Below, piece after piece: positions 1-13,828 of a DNA stretch of 64,000 nt; the stretch's first letter is position 1, and each line of letters opens with the position of its first letter. The stretch covers positions 1,984,001 to 2,048,000 of the forward strand of contig NZ_LT985188.1 in the NCBI RefSeq assembly GCF_900289045.1. The letters are read 5' to 3'. Origin of the DNA: Micropruina glycogenica. GTDB taxonomy: Bacteria; Actinomycetota; Actinomycetes; Propionibacteriales; Propionibacteriaceae. Under the pieces are notes generated by a model that had not been told where the DNA came from, searched no databases, and saw nothing but the letters and a program-made list of their open reading frames with translations. The position numbers and the translations under genes are program-made.

Positions 1-1
1 C

Positions 2-445
2 AAGTTCCAGCTCGACCCGGCCCGCACCCACCCCATGCCTGCGGCCGACGGCGTGATCGACGCCGATGCGGCAGCCGCCACCTACGCCAAAGAACTGGGC
101 GACGTGGTGTTCGACATCTGCCTGCTCAGCATCGGCCAAGAAGGCCACGTGGCGGGCATCTTTCCCGACCACGAATCGTTCGAGCCCCAGTCGTCCACGG
201 TGATCGGGCTGAGCGGCTCACCCAAGGGCGAGGTTGACCGGATCTCACTCACGGTGCCTGCGCTGGAACGTTCGGCCGAGGTGTGGTTTCTGGCCAACGG
301 TGACGACAAGGCCGACGCGGTGGCGCAGGCACTGTCGGGGTCGCCGGACACCCCGGCGGGCCAGGTGCGCGGCCGCGAGGCCACCAAATGGTTCATCGAC
401 CGCGACGCCGGCCGAGAACTCCCCTGGTTCGAGTGCGACTGGTGA
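2..445 (+). CDS. pgl: 6-phosphogluconolactonase, C-terminal part
   Basis: Carboxy-terminal 147 residues of 6-phosphogluconolactonase, which hydrolyses 6-phosphogluconolactone to 6-phosphogluconate in the oxidative pentose phosphate pathway (cytosol). The frame is open from base 2, so roughly the first 100 of the usual ~250 residues lie outside the window; the ATG at base 35 is internal. Bases about 118-170 encode LLSIGQEGHVAGIFPDH, the family signature (LGxGxDGHxASLFP) with its conserved His. In actinomycetes this gene normally ends the zwf-opcA-pgl run next to the gap-pgk-tpiA block, which agrees with the neighbours here. It converges on rbpA. Confidence 0.93.
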   Translation, partial: KFQLDPARTHPMPAADGVIDADAAAATYAKELGDVVFDICLLSIGQEGHVAGIFPDHESFEPQSSTVIGLSGSPKGEVDRISLTVPALERSAEVWFLANGDDKADAVAQALSGSPDTPAGQVRGREATKWFIDRDAGRELPWFECDW

Positions 446-746
446 GCGTCTCGCCGACGCTTCTCGACCCCCGTTAGTTGCCGCTGCGTGGGTGTTACGT
501 CATGCCGGGGCCGAGACACGTCACCAGATCGGCCTGCCGAGACCGTTCTGCGTCGCGAAACATATGACGTCCAACCCAGCCGCCGCGCCGTCGCGCCTGC
601 ACAGTCATGCACAACTGAAGCTTGGTCGATTGGAGACGCCAGTGTGAAGCGGAGCGGGGGCACACGCAACCGGCCAAGAGAGATCCCGGCGTTCGCCGGG
701 ATGACGGGGAACGCCGTGATGTCGGGACCGCCGAAGGAACGAAGGG
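446..746. other. Gene-free convergent spacer between pgl and rbpA
   Basis: About 300 bases between the ends of two convergent genes. I see no credible coding region. It holds a palindromic repeat unit at 680-705 (listed separately). A weaker, degenerate copy of the opposite end of that element, GTCATGCCGGGGCC, starts at 499, so the whole 499-705 stretch may be one decayed mobile palindromic element; that reading is tentative. Confidence 0.6.
680..705. repeat. Palindromic intergenic repeat (REP-like), copy 1
   Basis: A 26-base unit with arms GATCCCGGC and GCCGGGAT around a TTC-type loop, ending in GGGATGAC. The same unit recurs at 30481-30506 and 34670-34694. All three copies lie between convergent gene ends, so a role in transcription termination or mRNA 3' end stability is plausible but inferred. 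Confidence 0.75.
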
Positions 747-1103
747 TCAGTAGATGACTTCACCCGCAGCACGACGGGCGCGCAGGCCCTCCAGCGCTTC
801 GGTGAGAATCGCCTCCGCTTCGGCGTCGCTACGGCGTTCCTTCACGTAGGCGAGGTGCGTCTTGTACGGCTGAATCTTCGGGGGCGGCGGCGGGTTCTCA
901 GAGTCGAGGTTCGCCGGCAGCCCGCAGCGGGGGCAGTCCCAGGTTTCGGGTACGACCGCGTCCGCGGCGAAGGCAGGACGGGTCTCATGCCGGTTCGAGC
1001 AGAAGTACGAGACGTACAACCGGGGGGCGGAATCGCCCCGCTCGGCCTCGCCCATCGGCCCGGCGCCGACCCGGCTCCCCCGAATCGCGCTACCACCAAC
1101 CAC
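747..1103 (-). CDS. rbpA: RNA polymerase-binding protein RbpA
   Basis: RbpA binds the beta subunit and principal sigma factor of actinobacterial RNA polymerase and stabilises the open promoter complex. The 118-residue product has the family layout: a short basic N-terminal tail (IRGSRVGAG), a central core with putative zinc ligands (YFCSNRH near residue 35, then CPRC near 58) and a C-terminal sigma-interaction helix (KTHLAYVKERR onwards). GTG at 1103 is preceded by AAGGAG. The zinc-binding form resembles the Streptomyces protein rather than the cysteine-poor mycobacterial one. It follows secG on the same strand and ends against pgl. Confidence 0.93.
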   Translation of the reverse strand: MVGGSAIRGSRVGAGPMGEAERGDSAPRLYVSYFCSNRHETRPAFAADAVVPETWDCPRCGLPANLDSENPPPPPKIQPYKTHLAYVKERRSDAEAEAILTEALEGLRARRAAGEVIY

Positions 1104-1166
1104 GTGTGTTTCTCCTTGTCAGATTGCCCGGGACGGGCGGGGGGAAGGGACCGCGCCGACCGGCGC

Positions 1167-1445
1167 TTACAGGGTGCCGAAGTCGGGGAAGAACCGGTAC
1201 AGCACCAGCAGTCCGAAGATTGCGGCCAACCACACCAGACCGATCACGACGGTCAGCCGGTCGAGCGTGCGCTCGGCCGCCGACGAACCGCCCATCGAGG
1301 TGGACATGCCGCCGCCGAACAGGTCAGACATGCCGCCACCACGACCCTTGTGCAACAGCACGAACATCGCCAGAACGACGCTGGTCAGGATCAGAACGAT
1401 GGACAAGGTCAGAATCGGCCAGGTCAACATGGGCACAACAATCAC
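1167..1445 (-). CDS. secG: Protein translocase subunit SecG
   Basis: Small inner-membrane subunit of the SecYEG channel. The 92 residues form two membrane segments (about 8-31 and 64-84) joined by a loop with the typical glycine-rich stretch HKGRGGGMSDLFGG. The GTG at 1445 is chosen because TAGGAT lies exactly seven bases upstream with no Shine-Dalgarno sequence, the arrangement of a leaderless transcript; an ATG six codons in (MLTWPIL) is the alternative. Position directly after tpiA is the standard actinobacterial order. Confidence 0.93.
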   Translation of the reverse strand: MIVVPMLTWPILTLSIVLILTSVVLAMFVLLHKGRGGGMSDLFGGGMSTSMGGSSAAERTLDRLTVVIGLVWLAAIFGLLVLYRFFPDFGTL

Positions 1446-1452
1446 AGGGTGA

Positions 1453-1458
1453 ATCCTA
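1453..1458 (-). promoter_or_regulatory. -10 element of leaderless secG promoter
   Basis: TAGGAT on the minus strand, seven bases before the secG GTG. The same TAnnnT-N7-start spacing is seen at uvrA, uvrB, uvrC, polA, pyk and the gene at 13108, so secG may also be expressed separately from the upstream glycolytic genes. Confidence 0.5.
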
Positions 1459-1505
1459 ACTCACCAACTGACAACGACCCATTCGGGTGTTGTGGCCTGA
1501 ACGGA

Positions 1506-2288
1506 TCAGGCGCGCTGGTAGAAGGTGACGATCTTGGCGAACTCGGCAGCGTCCAGGCTGGCCCCACCGACCAACCCACCGTCGACGTCGGGCTGCGCCA
1601 TCAGTTCGACGATGTTCGACGACTTGGCCGAACCCCCGTACTGAATGCGCACCGCGTCGGCAGCGGCCTGACCGACCAGTTCGGCCACCCGGCCGCGGAT
1701 CGCTCCGCAGACCTCCTGGGCGTCCTCTGGGGTCGCCACCTCGCCGGTGCCGATCGCCCAGACCGGCTCGTAGGCGATCACCAGGGCGCCTACCTCGTCG
1801 GCGCTGAGCCCCGCCAGCACCTTGTCGACCTGGGCCAGCACGAACGGCACGTGCTCGCCCGCCTTGCGCACGTCGAGCTTCTCGCCCACGCAGACGATCG
1901 GCGTCATGCCGGCCGCCTGCACCACCTTGGCCTTGGAGTTGACGATCTCGTCGGTCTCGCCGTGGTAGTCGCGACGCTCGGAGTGCCCGACCACGACGTA
2001 GCTGCAGTTGAGCTTGGCCAGCATCGCGGCCGAGATCTCGCCGGTGTAGGCGCCGGACGCATGCAGCGACACGTCCTGCGCACCGAACGCCAGGGGCAGT
2101 TTGTCGCCCTCGATCAGCGTCTGCACGGTGCGAATGTCGGTGAACGGCACGATCACGGCCGCCTCGGACTTGCTGGGGTCGTACTTCAGGTCGTCGAGCG
2201 TCCAGGCCAGCTTCTGAACCAGGCCGGTGGCCTCGACGTGGTCGAGGTTCATCTTCCAGTTACCGGCCATCAACGGAGTGCGCGCCAT
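1506..2288 (-). CDS. tpiA: Triose-phosphate isomerase
   Basis: Interconverts dihydroxyacetone phosphate and glyceraldehyde 3-phosphate (glycolysis and gluconeogenesis, cytosol). The 260-residue product has every signature: AGNWKMN with the active-site Lys near the N-terminus, [10 protein letters not shown] with the catalytic His, [11 protein letters not shown] with the catalytic Glu, and the phosphate-binding loops IQYGGSAK and GGLVGGAS at the C-terminus. ATG at 2288 is chosen because the protein then begins [11 protein letters not shown], as in the family, and lies one base from the pgk stop, so the two are translationally coupled. Third gene of gap-pgk-tpiA. Confidence 0.97.
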   Translation of the reverse strand: MARTPLMAGNWKMNLDHVEATGLVQKLAWTLDDLKYDPSKSEAAVIVPFTDIRTVQTLIEGDKLPLAFGAQDVSLHASGAYTGEISAAMLAKLNCSYVVVGHSERRDYHGETDEIVNSKAKVVQAAGMTPIVCVGEKLDVRKAGEHVPFVLAQVDKVLAGLSADEVGALVIAYEPVWAIGTGEVATPEDAQEVCGAIRGRVAELVGQAAADAVRIQYGGSAKSSNIVELMAQPDVDGGLVGGASLDAAEFAKIVTFYQRA

Positions 2289-2289
2289 G

Positions 2290-3501
2290 TCAGTTGCCTT
2301 CCTCGAGCACCGCGATGCCCGGCAGTTCTTTGCCTTCCAGGTACTCCAGCGAGGCGCCGCCGCCCGTGGAGATGTGCCCGAACTCGTTGTCGTCGTGGCC
2401 GAGTTCGCGCACCGCGGCGGCCGAGTCGCCACCGCCCACCACGCTCAACCCGTCGACCTCGGTGAGGGCCTGGGCCACCGCAGCGGTGCCCTTGGCCAGT
2501 TCGGCGATCTCGAACACGCCCATCGGGCCGTTCCAGACCACGGTCTTGGCGGCCTTGATCGCGTCGGCGAACAGCTTTTCGCTCTCGGGGCCGATGTCGA
2601 GGCCCATTTGGTCGTCGGGAATCGCGTCGGCCGCGACCACCGTGACGGGGCCGTCGACGGTGCGGGCGGCGAAGTCCATGCCCGCGGCCACGCGCACGTC
2701 GACCGGCAGCAGGATCTGTTTGCCCTCGGCCTCGGCGGTGGCCAGGTAACCCTTGCAGGTCTCGAGGCTGTCGACGTCGAGCAGCGACTTGCCGATCTCA
2801 TAGCCCTTAGCGGCCAGGAACGTGTAGGCCATGCCGCCGCCGACCACCAGGGTGTCGGCGATCTTCAGCAGGTTCTCGATCACCGCGAGCTTGTCGGCCA
2901 CCTTGGCGCCGCCCAGCACGACCACGAACGGACGCTCGGGGTCTTTCAGCACCTTGCTGAAGACGTCCACTTCCTTCTTCACCAGCGTGCCCGCTGCGTG
3001 CGGCAGCAGCTTGGCGACGTCGTAGACGCTGGCCTGCTTGCGGTGCACGACGCCGAAGCCGTCGGACACGAACACGTCGGCCAGCGCGGCCCACCGAGCC
3101 GCCAGTTCTTCGCGCTCGGCGTCGACCTTCGAGGTCTCCCCCGGTTCGAACCGGACGTTCTCGAGCAGGCAGATCTCGCCGTCGGCGAGACCCGCGACCG
3201 TTTCGGCGGCCCCGGGGCCGGCGGTGTCGGAGGCCAGTTTGACCTCCGCACCGATCAGCTCACCGAGCCGCTTCGCGGCCGGAGCCACCGAGTACTTGGC
3301 CTCGGGGGCCCCCTTCGGTCGGCCGAGGTGAGCCAGCACGATGACCTTCGCGCCTGCGTCCTTCAGGTGGGTCAGGGTCGGCAACGCCGCCTTGATCCGT
3401 CCGTCGTCGGTGATCGTGTCGCCGTCGAGCGGCACGTTGAAGTCGCAGCGGATCAGCACCCGCTTGCCCTTCAGATCACCAAGGTCTTCTACTGACTTCA
3501 C
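2290..3501 (-). CDS. pgk: Phosphoglycerate kinase
   Basis: Transfers phosphate from 1,3-bisphosphoglycerate to ADP in glycolysis. At 403 residues it is full length. Visible motifs: RCDFNVPLD and LAHLGRPKG of the N-terminal substrate domain, [16 protein letters not shown] at the hinge, [11 protein letters not shown] and GGGDSAAAV in the nucleotide domain, and [20 protein letters not shown] near the C-terminus. It starts 43 bases after the gap stop and ends one base before tpiA, so the three genes very likely form one transcript. Confidence 0.97.
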   Translation of the reverse strand: MKSVEDLGDLKGKRVLIRCDFNVPLDGDTITDDGRIKAALPTLTHLKDAGAKVIVLAHLGRPKGAPEAKYSVAPAAKRLGELIGAEVKLASDTAGPGAAETVAGLADGEICLLENVRFEPGETSKVDAEREELAARWAALADVFVSDGFGVVHRKQASVYDVAKLLPHAAGTLVKKEVDVFSKVLKDPERPFVVVLGGAKVADKLAVIENLLKIADTLVVGGGMAYTFLAAKGYEIGKSLLDVDSLETCKGYLATAEAEGKQILLPVDVRVAAGMDFAARTVDGPVTVVAADAIPDDQMGLDIGPESEKLFADAIKAAKTVVWNGPMGVFEIAELAKGTAAVAQALTEVDGLSVVGGGDSAAAVRELGHDDNEFGHISTGGGASLEYLEGKELPGIAVLEEGN

Positions 3502-3544
3502 CGTCGGCCTTCCTTATTTCAGTTGTGTGCGGTGTTGGGAACGA

Positions 3545-4672
<1,128 letters not shown>

Positions 4673-4778
4673 TCAGGCCGACGCAGCCGAACGTTTCGTG
4701 CTCTGCCCGGCACGGCACGCGTCAACGGACGGCTCCGGCCGTCCAGACGCTGCGGGCGTCACATCGGCCGATGGGCGT

Positions 4779-5765
4779 TCAGTCGCGATCGTCGAGCATG
4801 TCGGGCGACAGATTGGCGTCGGTACCCGGAATGCCGAGCTCGACCGCACGCTTGTCGGCCGTGGCCAGCAGCCGCCGGATTCGGCCGGCCACGGCGTCTT
4901 TGGTGAGCGGCGGCTGATGCAGTTGGCCGAGCTCTTCGAGCGAGGCCTGCTTGTTCTCGAGCCGCAGCAGCCCGGCCACCTTCAGGTGCTCGGGAATGTC
5001 GTCACCCAGTATGTCGAGCGCCCGTTCGACCCGAGCCCCGGCGGCCACGGCGGCACGTGCCGAGCGACGCAGGTTGGCGTCGTCGAAGTTGGCCAGCCGG
5101 TTGGCCGAGGCGCGCACCTCGCGCCTGATGCGGCGCTCCTCCCAGGCCAGCAGCGACTCGTGCGCACCGAGCCGGGTGAGCATGGCGGCGATCGCGTCGC
5201 CGTCTCGAATCACCACGCGATCGACGCCGCGCACTTCGCGCGCCTTGGCGGCGATGCCCAACCGGCGAGCAGCGCCCACCAGGGCCAGGGCCGCCTCAGA
5301 GCCGGGGCAGGTGACTTCGAGCGCCATCGAACGACCGGGTTCGGTGAGCGAGCCGTGGGCCAGAAAGGCGCCCCGCCAGGCCGCCACCGCGATGTCGAGG
5401 CCGCCGCTGACGATGCCGGCGGGCAGGCCCCGCACGGGGCGTCCGCGGTTGTCGATCAGGCCGGTCTGTCGGGCCAGGGACTCGCCGTCGCGAATCAGCC
5501 GGACGATGTAGCGGGTGCCGCGGCGCAGCCCCGACGACGTGACGACGACGAACTCGGAGGTGAAGCCGAACAGGTCCGAGATCGCTGTGCGCAGCCGGCG
5601 GGCGGCCGCCCCGGTGTCGAGTTCGGCCTCGACCACGATGCGTCCGCCGGCCAGGTGCAGACCCCCCGCGAAGCGCAGCGTGGCCGCCACTTCGGCGCGC
5701 CGGCAAGCCGGCTTGGTGACCACGACCGTGGCCAGTTCCGCCTTGACCTGCGGGGTCATCGCCAT
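4779..5765 (-). CDS. whiA: DNA-binding protein WhiA
   Basis: WhiA is a conserved Gram-positive DNA-binding protein; in Streptomyces it acts with WhiB in sporulation septation and elsewhere influences division and chromosome segregation. The 328-residue product has the N-terminal degenerate homing-endonuclease-like fold (about 1-215, beginning [14 protein letters not shown]) and a C-terminal helix-turn-helix (about 230-310, [18 protein letters not shown] then RIRRLLA). No LAGLIDADG catalytic acid is evident, as expected for WhiA. It is the last gene of uvrC-rapZ-yvcK-whiA, 49 bases after yvcK, with GTAAGGAAGC as ribosome site. Confidence 0.95.
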   Translation of the reverse strand: MAMTPQVKAELATVVVTKPACRRAEVAATLRFAGGLHLAGGRIVVEAELDTGAAARRLRTAISDLFGFTSEFVVVTSSGLRRGTRYIVRLIRDGESLARQTGLIDNRGRPVRGLPAGIVSGGLDIAVAAWRGAFLAHGSLTEPGRSMALEVTCPGSEAALALVGAARRLGIAAKAREVRGVDRVVIRDGDAIAAMLTRLGAHESLLAWEERRIRREVRASANRLANFDDANLRRSARAAVAAGARVERALDILGDDIPEHLKVAGLLRLENKQASLEELGQLHQPPLTKDAVAGRIRRLLATADKRAVELGIPGTDANLSPDMLDDRD

Positions 5766-5814
5766 GCTTGCTTCCTTACTCGGTCGGGGGTGGGCGTCGG
5801 GTTGGACGCCTGGC

Positions 5815-6765
5815 TCAACGGTTCATCAGTTCGGCGTACACGGCGGCGAGCCGGTGCGGATCGTGCCGCGGGGTACCGTCGCGCATTCGAACATTCTCTA
5901 CCACGAGCCGGGCTCCCAGCGACCGTGCATAACGTTCGAGCGGCGGATCATCCACCGCGAAGGTCGGATCCACGATCACCACGTCGAGCCGCAGCTTCGG
6001 GCAATGGTCGGCCAGCACCTCAAGATGCCTCGAGGGTGGAAAGCCGAGCGTCTCGTCGGCGGGTACCAGGTTCATGGTGAGAATGCGCTGGGCCGGTGAG
6101 GAGACCACCGCCTCGCACAACTCGGGCACCAGCAGGTGCGGAATCACCGACGTGAACCACGACCCCGGCCCCAGCACCAGATGGTCGGCCGCGAGCACCG
6201 CGGCCACCGCCTCGGGCCGGGCGGGCGGATTCGCCGGCACCAGACGGACGGCGCGCACGTCGCCGCTGGTCTTGGCCACCGTCGCCTGGCCGCGCAGCAC
6301 CGACAGTTCGTCGGGGCGCCGCGGGTCGGAGCCGAACACGTCGGCCTCGATGGTCAGCGGCACCGCCGCCATGGGCAGCACCCGGCCACGGATGCGCAGC
6401 AACTCGCCGACCATGTCGAGCCCCGCCACGGGGTCGGGCAACTTCTGCCACAGGCCGGCGATCAGCAGGTTGCCGATGGCGTGGCCCGCGAGCGGGCCGG
6501 CACCGGTGAACCGCGACTGCAGCACGTCGGCCCAGAGCTGGCCGACCTCGTCGTCGCCGCACAGGGCCGCCAGGGCCATGCGCAGGTCACCCGGGGGCAG
6601 AATGTCGAACTCTTCGCGCAACCGGCCAGACGAGCCGCCGTCGTCGGCCACGGTGACCACCGCGGTGAGCCGGGTGGTGAGGTAGCGCAGCGCACTGAGG
6701 GCCGCGAAGAGCCCGTGCCCGCCCCCGAACGCCACCACCGCGGGGGAACGCCGCCGCGGTTTCAC
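5815..6765 (-). CDS. yvcK: CofD/YvcK-family gluconeogenesis factor
   Basis: YvcK-type proteins bind UDP-sugars and are needed for growth on gluconeogenic carbon and for correct cell wall synthesis in Bacillus and mycobacteria. The 316-residue product shows the Rossmann-type [15 protein letters not shown] at the N-terminus (His where many members have Thr), [11 protein letters not shown] and GHAIGNLL, all family hallmarks. GTG at 6765 is chosen because it overlaps the rapZ stop as GTGA; the frame upstream of it lies inside rapZ. It belongs to the conserved uvrC-rapZ-yvcK-whiA block. Confidence 0.93.
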   Translation of the reverse strand: MKPRRRSPAVVAFGGGHGLFAALSALRYLTTRLTAVVTVADDGGSSGRLREEFDILPPGDLRMALAALCGDDEVGQLWADVLQSRFTGAGPLAGHAIGNLLIAGLWQKLPDPVAGLDMVGELLRIRGRVLPMAAVPLTIEADVFGSDPRRPDELSVLRGQATVAKTSGDVRAVRLVPANPPARPEAVAAVLAADHLVLGPGSWFTSVIPHLLVPELCEAVVSSPAQRILTMNLVPADETLGFPPSRHLEVLADHCPKLRLDVVIVDPTFAVDDPPLERYARSLGARLVVENVRMRDGTPRHDPHRLAAVYAELMNR

Positions 6766-7631
6766 TCCTTGCCCAGATCGCGGTGCAACACCTGGCTGGC
6801 GATGCCGACCGCGCGCAACCTGCGGGCCAGTTCGACCGCCATCGCCGTGCTGCGATGCTTGCCGCCGGTGCACCCGATGGCGACGGTGGCCAGTCGCTTG
6901 CCCTCGCGTACGTAGCCGGGTTTCACCACGGCCAGCAATTCGGTGGCGTGGTCGAGAAACTCCCCCGCCTCGGCGTGGCCGAGCACGTAGTTCGAGACCG
7001 CCTGCGACAACCCGGTCTGCGGCCGCAGGTCGGGTACCCAGTGCGGGTTGGGCAGAAAGCGCACGTCGAACACCATGTCGGCGTCGATCGGCACGCCGTT
7101 CTTGAAGCCGAACGACATCACCGTGAACTGAATATCGGGGTCGTCGTGCGAACCGAACACGTGCTTGACCCGATCTGAGAGCTGATGCACGTTCAGGTTC
7201 GAGGTGTCGATCACCAGGTCGGCCGACGCCCGCAACGTGGCCAGCAGTTGGCGCTCGCGCTCAGCCCCGTCGAGCAGGCCGCCCTCGCCCTGCAGCGGCA
7301 GCGGACGGCGCACCGACTCCTGGCGGCGCACGATGGCGGCGTCGTCGGCGTCCAAGAAGAGGATCTGCGGCACCACACCGTCGCGGCCCAGGGCGTCGAA
7401 GGCGGCCGGAATCTGCTGAAAAGCCGACCGGGTGCGCACGTCGATGCCGACCGCCACGCGGGCGAAGTCACGGTCGCGGGCGATCTGCGCCAGCTCGGGC
7501 AACAGTTGCGGCGGCAGGTTGTCGACCACGTACCAGCCCAGGTCTTCGAGGGTGTGGCAGGCGGTGCGCCGGCCCGCCCCCGACATGCCGGTGACGATCA
7601 CGAAACGCAACGCCGAGGTGGGGGTGGTCAT
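6762..7631 (-). CDS. rapZ: RNase adapter protein RapZ (P-loop nucleotide-binding)
   Basis: 289 residues, full length. N-terminal kinase-like domain with Walker A GMSGAGR (residues ~15-21; here followed by RTA rather than the usual ST), then [21 protein letters not shown]. The C-terminal domain, which in E. coli RapZ binds RNA and metabolites, has [14 protein letters not shown] and the highly conserved GCTGGKHRS. In actinobacteria the role is less defined; GlmZ-type small RNAs are not known there. The ATG overlaps the uvrC stop (ATGA at 7628-7631) and the stop overlaps yvcK. Confidence 0.94.
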   Translation of the reverse strand: MTTPTSALRFVIVTGMSGAGRRTACHTLEDLGWYVVDNLPPQLLPELAQIARDRDFARVAVGIDVRTRSAFQQIPAAFDALGRDGVVPQILFLDADDAAIVRRQESVRRPLPLQGEGGLLDGAERERQLLATLRASADLVIDTSNLNVHQLSDRVKHVFGSHDDPDIQFTVMSFGFKNGVPIDADMVFDVRFLPNPHWVPDLRPQTGLSQAVSNYVLGHAEAGEFLDHATELLAVVKPGYVREGKRLATVAIGCTGGKHRSTAMAVELARRLRAVGIASQVLHRDLGKE

Positions 7632-9586
7632 GGGCCCATTATGGTGCCGGAGTCGAGCACCTCGCCGGTGGTCAGGTTGACCGCCTCGGGCACGGGGCCG
7701 GCCAGCGCCTCACCGATCGCGGCGGCCAGCCGGGGGCCGATGCCCGGCACCGCGGACAACTCGTCGGGGGTCGCGGCACGCAGCTTCTTGAGCGAGCCGA
7801 AGTGTTTGAGCAGGGTCTTGCGGCGCACCTCACCCAGGCCGGGCACGGCGTCGAGCACCGACTCGACCATCGAGGCGCTGCGCCGGCCGCGGTGGTGGGT
7901 GATCGCGAACCGGTGCGCCTCGTCACGCACCCGCTGCAACAGGTACAGGCCTTCGCTGGTGCGCGGCAGAATGAGCGGAAACTCCTCCCCCGGCAGCCAC
8001 ACCTCTTCGAGCCGTTTGGCAAGGCCGATCACCGGAATGTCGGTGATGCCCAGTTCGTACAGGGCCTGGGCCGCGGACGCCACCTGCGGGGCGCCGCCGT
8101 CGACCACCACGAGCCCGGGCGCGTAGGCGAACTTGCGGGCCGCGCCCGTGGTGGGGTCGACCAGCATGGGGCCCTCGTCACCGTCGCCCTGCTCGTCGAG
8201 CAGCCGGCGGAACCGCCGGGTGATCACCTCGTGAATCGCGGCCACATCGTTGGAGCCGTCGATGCCGCGAATGATGAATCGCCGGTAGTCGCCCTTGCGG
8301 GCCAGACCGTCCTCGAACACCACCATCGACGCGACGATCTCGGTGCCCTGCAGGTGCGACACGTCGTAGCACTCGATGCGCAGCGGCGCGGTGGGCAGCC
8401 CGAGCGCCTCTTGAATCTCTTCCAACGCCCGGTTACGGGTGGACAGATCGCTGGCCCGCTTGGTCTTGTGCAGGGCCAGCGCCTCGGACGCGTTGCGGGC
8501 GACGGTCTCCATCAGGGTCTTCTTGTCGCCGCGGCGGGGGGTGCGAATGACCACCCGGGCACCGCGTGACTCGGTGAGCAGCTCGGCGATCAGTCCGGCC
8601 GTGGCCGGCACCGTGGGCACCAGAATCTCGGGCGGCACTTCGGTGCCGTCGACGTCGGCGTAGAGCTGCAACAGGAACGTCTCGATCAAGCCGTCGGTGT
8701 CGGTGTCGTCGGTGCGGTCGGCCACCCAGGCGCGCTGGCCGCGCACCCGTCCGTCACGCACGTGAAAGATCTGCACCGCCACCTCGAGCGGATCTTCGGC
8801 CAGGGCGATGACGTCGGCGTCGGTGCCGTCGCCGAGCACGATGGCGTTCGAGTCGGTGGCCTGCCGCAGTGCGTGCAACTGGTCGCGCAGCACCGCCGCC
8901 TTCTCGAACTCGAGGTTCTGGGCGGCGTCCTGCATCTGCCGTTCCAACCGGCGCAGCAGGCTGTTGGTGCGGCCGGCCAGAAAGTCGCACACGTCTTGCG
9001 CGAGCGCTCGGTGTTCGTCGGGCCCGATGCGACCGACGCAGGGGGCGGCGCATTTGCCGATGTAGCCGAGAAGGCAGGGTCGTCCGGACGCCGCCGCCGA
9101 ACGGAACACCCCATTGGTGCACGAGCGCATCGGAAAGGCCCGCAGCAGCGGGTCGAGCGTCTCGCGAATCGCCCAGGCGTGCGCGTAGGGGCCGAAGTAG
9201 CGGGTGCCCTTACGTTTGGCGCCGCGGCCGACGAACACCCGCGGGTATTCCTCGCTCCAGGTGACCGCCACCCAGGGGTACGACTTGTCGTCGCGGTACT
9301 TCACGTTGAAGCGGGGGTCGTGCTGCTTGATCCAGGTGTATTCGAGTTGCAGCGCCTCGAGTTCGTTGCGCACCACCGTCCACTCGACGTTCGCCGCGGT
9401 GCGCACCATGGTGCGAGTGCGAAAGTGCAGCAGGGCCGGGTCGGCGAAGTACGACGTGAGCCGCTGCCGCAGGTTGACGGCCTTGCCGACATAGATCACG
9501 CGGCCGGTGGCGTCGCTGAACCGGTAGACGCCGGGCTCGGTGGGAATGGTGCCGGTCGCGGGGCGGTAGCTCCACGGATCAGCCAT
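7628..9586 (-). CDS. uvrC: Excinuclease ABC subunit C
   Basis: Dual-incision endonuclease of nucleotide excision repair. The 652-residue product has, in order, the GIY-YIG nuclease ([18 protein letters not shown], about 16-95), the UVR UvrB-interaction motif ([15 protein letters not shown], about 200-235), the RNase H-like second nuclease (about 370-530; [18 protein letters not shown]) and two helix-hairpin-helix motifs at the C-terminus ([17 protein letters not shown] and [12 protein letters not shown]). ATG at 9586 is chosen because TATGCT lies seven bases upstream, giving a leaderless mRNA, and because MADPWSYRP matches the family start. Heads uvrC-rapZ-yvcK-whiA. Confidence 0.96.
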   Translation of the reverse strand: MADPWSYRPATGTIPTEPGVYRFSDATGRVIYVGKAVNLRQRLTSYFADPALLHFRTRTMVRTAANVEWTVVRNELEALQLEYTWIKQHDPRFNVKYRDDKSYPWVAVTWSEEYPRVFVGRGAKRKGTRYFGPYAHAWAIRETLDPLLRAFPMRSCTNGVFRSAAASGRPCLLGYIGKCAAPCVGRIGPDEHRALAQDVCDFLAGRTNSLLRRLERQMQDAAQNLEFEKAAVLRDQLHALRQATDSNAIVLGDGTDADVIALAEDPLEVAVQIFHVRDGRVRGQRAWVADRTDDTDTDGLIETFLLQLYADVDGTEVPPEILVPTVPATAGLIAELLTESRGARVVIRTPRRGDKKTLMETVARNASEALALHKTKRASDLSTRNRALEEIQEALGLPTAPLRIECYDVSHLQGTEIVASMVVFEDGLARKGDYRRFIIRGIDGSNDVAAIHEVITRRFRRLLDEQGDGDEGPMLVDPTTGAARKFAYAPGLVVVDGGAPQVASAAQALYELGITDIPVIGLAKRLEEVWLPGEEFPLILPRTSEGLYLLQRVRDEAHRFAITHHRGRRSASMVESVLDAVPGLGEVRRKTLLKHFGSLKKLRAATPDELSAVPGIGPRLAAAIGEALAGPVPEAVNLTTGEVLDSGTIMGP

Positions 9587-9593
9587 GCGGGCC

Positions 9594-9615
9594 AGCATAG
9601 GCCGGGTCACCGACA
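9594..9615 (-). promoter_or_regulatory. DNA-damage (PafBC-type) promoter of uvrC
   Basis: Minus strand reads TGTCGGTG, eight bases, TATGCT, then seven bases to the ATG. This fits the RecA-independent damage promoter consensus of mycobacteria (tTGTCRgtg-N8-TAnnnT). The TGTC element is also the right half of a 17-base palindrome, CGACAC-N5-GTGTCG (9611-9627). Same layout at uvrA, uvrB and polA. Confidence 0.75.
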
Positions 9616-9720
9616 CCAGTGGTGTCGATCGGCGTCACACGGTCGCGCCCATGACCCCGCGGCTCGCGACGCGTGCGGGTCAGCGGGTCACCGGGCGGGC
9701 TGGACGGCCGGCTCCATCTG

Positions 9721-10105
9721 TCACCCGTGCGCCTCGCGCACGTCCGCACCATGCTCGGCGAACGCCTTGAAGTCACGCATGTGCTGCAGCGACAACGCCG
9801 GGCGCATCAACGGCGCGATCAGGCGCATCGGCAGCCCGGTGAAACGGTACTCGTTCGCGCTCTGCCAGAGCATGGCCGCGGCTCCGGCCTCGGTGAGACG
9901 ATCTCGCGTTCGTAGTGCACGACCGCACCGGGCGGAATGCTCGCCAGGCCACGCGCGATCGGGTGCCGACCTCGCCGTGCCGCCCGTTCAGTGGTTCGTG
10001 GCGCACCAGGCCGGGCAGCCACAGGGGCAACTGAGCCGGGTCGGCCAGCAACTGAACGACCTCGTCGAGTGGTCGGGCGATCTCGATCGAGACGGTGTGC
10101 TTCAT
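9721..10105 (-). pseudogene. SRPBCC-fold (polyketide cyclase/START-like) protein, frameshifted remnant
   Basis: Three reading frames must be joined to recover one protein. Frame one, from the ATG two bases after the uvrA stop, gives MKHTVSIEIARPLDEVVQLL and continues to VGTRSRVAW. Frame two gives SIPPGAVVHYEREIV. Frame three gives LTEAGAAAMLWQSANEYRF then GLPMRLIAPLMRPALSLQH and MRDFKAFAEHGADVREAHG before TGA. This is the start, middle and end of a small ligand-binding SRPBCC protein (normally about 145-155 residues). Two frame changes plus missing residues at the junctions (about 128 codons remain) indicate a dead gene. Its position suggests it was once co-transcribed with uvrA. Sequencing error is less likely because residues are also missing. 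Confidence 0.75.
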
Positions 10106-10107
10106 GA

Positions 10108-13023
<2,916 letters not shown>

Positions 13024-13030
13024 GGCGCTC

Positions 13031-13052
13031 ATGCTATGCGCTGCCGCCGACA
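13031..13052 (-). promoter_or_regulatory. DNA-damage (PafBC-type) promoter of uvrA
   Basis: Minus strand reads TGTCGGCG, eight bases, TAGCAT, then seven bases to the GTG at 13023. TGTC is again the right half of CGACAC-N5-GTGTCG (13048-13064), as at uvrC. The -10 hexamer overlaps the alternative ATG at 13032, which argues that the ATG is not transcribed from this promoter. Confidence 0.7.
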
Positions 13053-13094
13053 CTTCCTGTGTCGAGTGGCTGGGCAGCGTCCGACGGCACCCCT

Positions 13095-13100
13095 TAGGGT
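13095..13100 (+). promoter_or_regulatory. -10 element of leaderless promoter for the gene at 13108
   Basis: TAGGGT followed by seven bases and then ATG, with no ribosome-binding site. Unlike the divergent uvrA promoter, no TGTC element stands eleven bases upstream, so this gene is probably not part of the damage response. Confidence 0.5.
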
Positions 13101-13107
13101 GGCCACC

Positions 13108-13824
13108 ATGACCGCGCAGACGTTCTCTGCGCCGCTTGAGACCCTGCGCAAGCGGGTCCAGGAGGCCACCCAGCGACTGCTGGGCGACACCATCGGCATC
13201 AGCGACGCCGACTGGAACGGCCCGAGCAGGTTGCCCGGGTGGTCGCGGGCGAACCTGGCGGCCCACCTGGCGGCCGGAGCAGACGCCATGGCCGGCCTGA
13301 TCGACGCCGCCGTCGAAGGACGACAGGCGGCCCTGTACCCCGACCCCGACGCCCGTCGGGCCGGTATCGAGCGCGGTTCGAGCTTGACCGGTCTCGACCT
13401 GCAGATCTGGCTCGACACGTGCGCGGGCCGGCTCGAGCGGGCAATGGACGCGGTGGACGAGTGGACCGCGCCGGTCGAACTGCTGGGGCGACCGATGACG
13501 CTGGCCCAGGTGCCGATGGCCCGATTGTCCGAGGTGGTCCTGCATCACGTCGACCTTGACGCCGGGTTCGAGGTCGAATGGCTCAAGCAGGGTCCGGCCC
13601 GGTGGCTGTTGCAGTGGGCGGTTCAGCAGCACGGCGACCACCCCCGGCTTCCGGCGCTGCGACTGCACAGCACTTCGGGGCTCACCATCGACGTCGGCGA
13701 AGGGGACGACCGGCGAACCGTCAGCGGCAGCGACGCTCAGCTGTGGGAATGGCTGATGGGCCGAACGCAGGCCGATCACCTGCCCGAGGGTGCGGACGGC
13801 CTGGCGCTGCCTCTGCGATCCTGA
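13108..13824 (+). CDS. Maleylpyruvate isomerase family, mycothiol-dependent enzyme
   Basis: 238-residue DinB/MDMPI-fold protein. The N-terminal domain (about 10-150) has [20 protein letters not shown], the conserved stretch with a metal-ligand His, and [15 protein letters not shown] carries further His and Asp ligands near residue 148. The C-terminal MDMPI_C domain follows (about 160-238). Characterised members are metal-dependent enzymes that use mycothiol for isomerisation or detoxification, which fits an actinomycete. The true substrate here cannot be told; no aromatic-degradation genes are nearby. Next gene begins four bases after its stop, so the two probably form an operon. Confidence 0.85.
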   Translation: MTAQTFSAPLETLRKRVQEATQRLLGDTIGISDADWNGPSRLPGWSRANLAAHLAAGADAMAGLIDAAVEGRQAALYPDPDARRAGIERGSSLTGLDLQIWLDTCAGRLERAMDAVDEWTAPVELLGRPMTLAQVPMARLSEVVLHHVDLDAGFEVEWLKQGPARWLLQWAVQQHGDHPRLPALRLHSTSGLTIDVGEGDDRRTVSGSDAQLWEWLMGRTQADHLPEGADGLALPLRS

Positions 13825-13828
13825 AGGC

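Noticed and set aside
488-757. Possible small plus-strand gene after pgl
   Set aside because: No ribosome site, composition and motifs uninformative, and it spans a palindromic repeat unit.
855-2465. Long plus-strand open frame (over 500 codons) opposite secG and tpiA
   Set aside because: It is the complement of well-supported genes, has a composition typical of GC-rich shadow frames (His/Arg/Gly/Gln-rich) and no family similarity.
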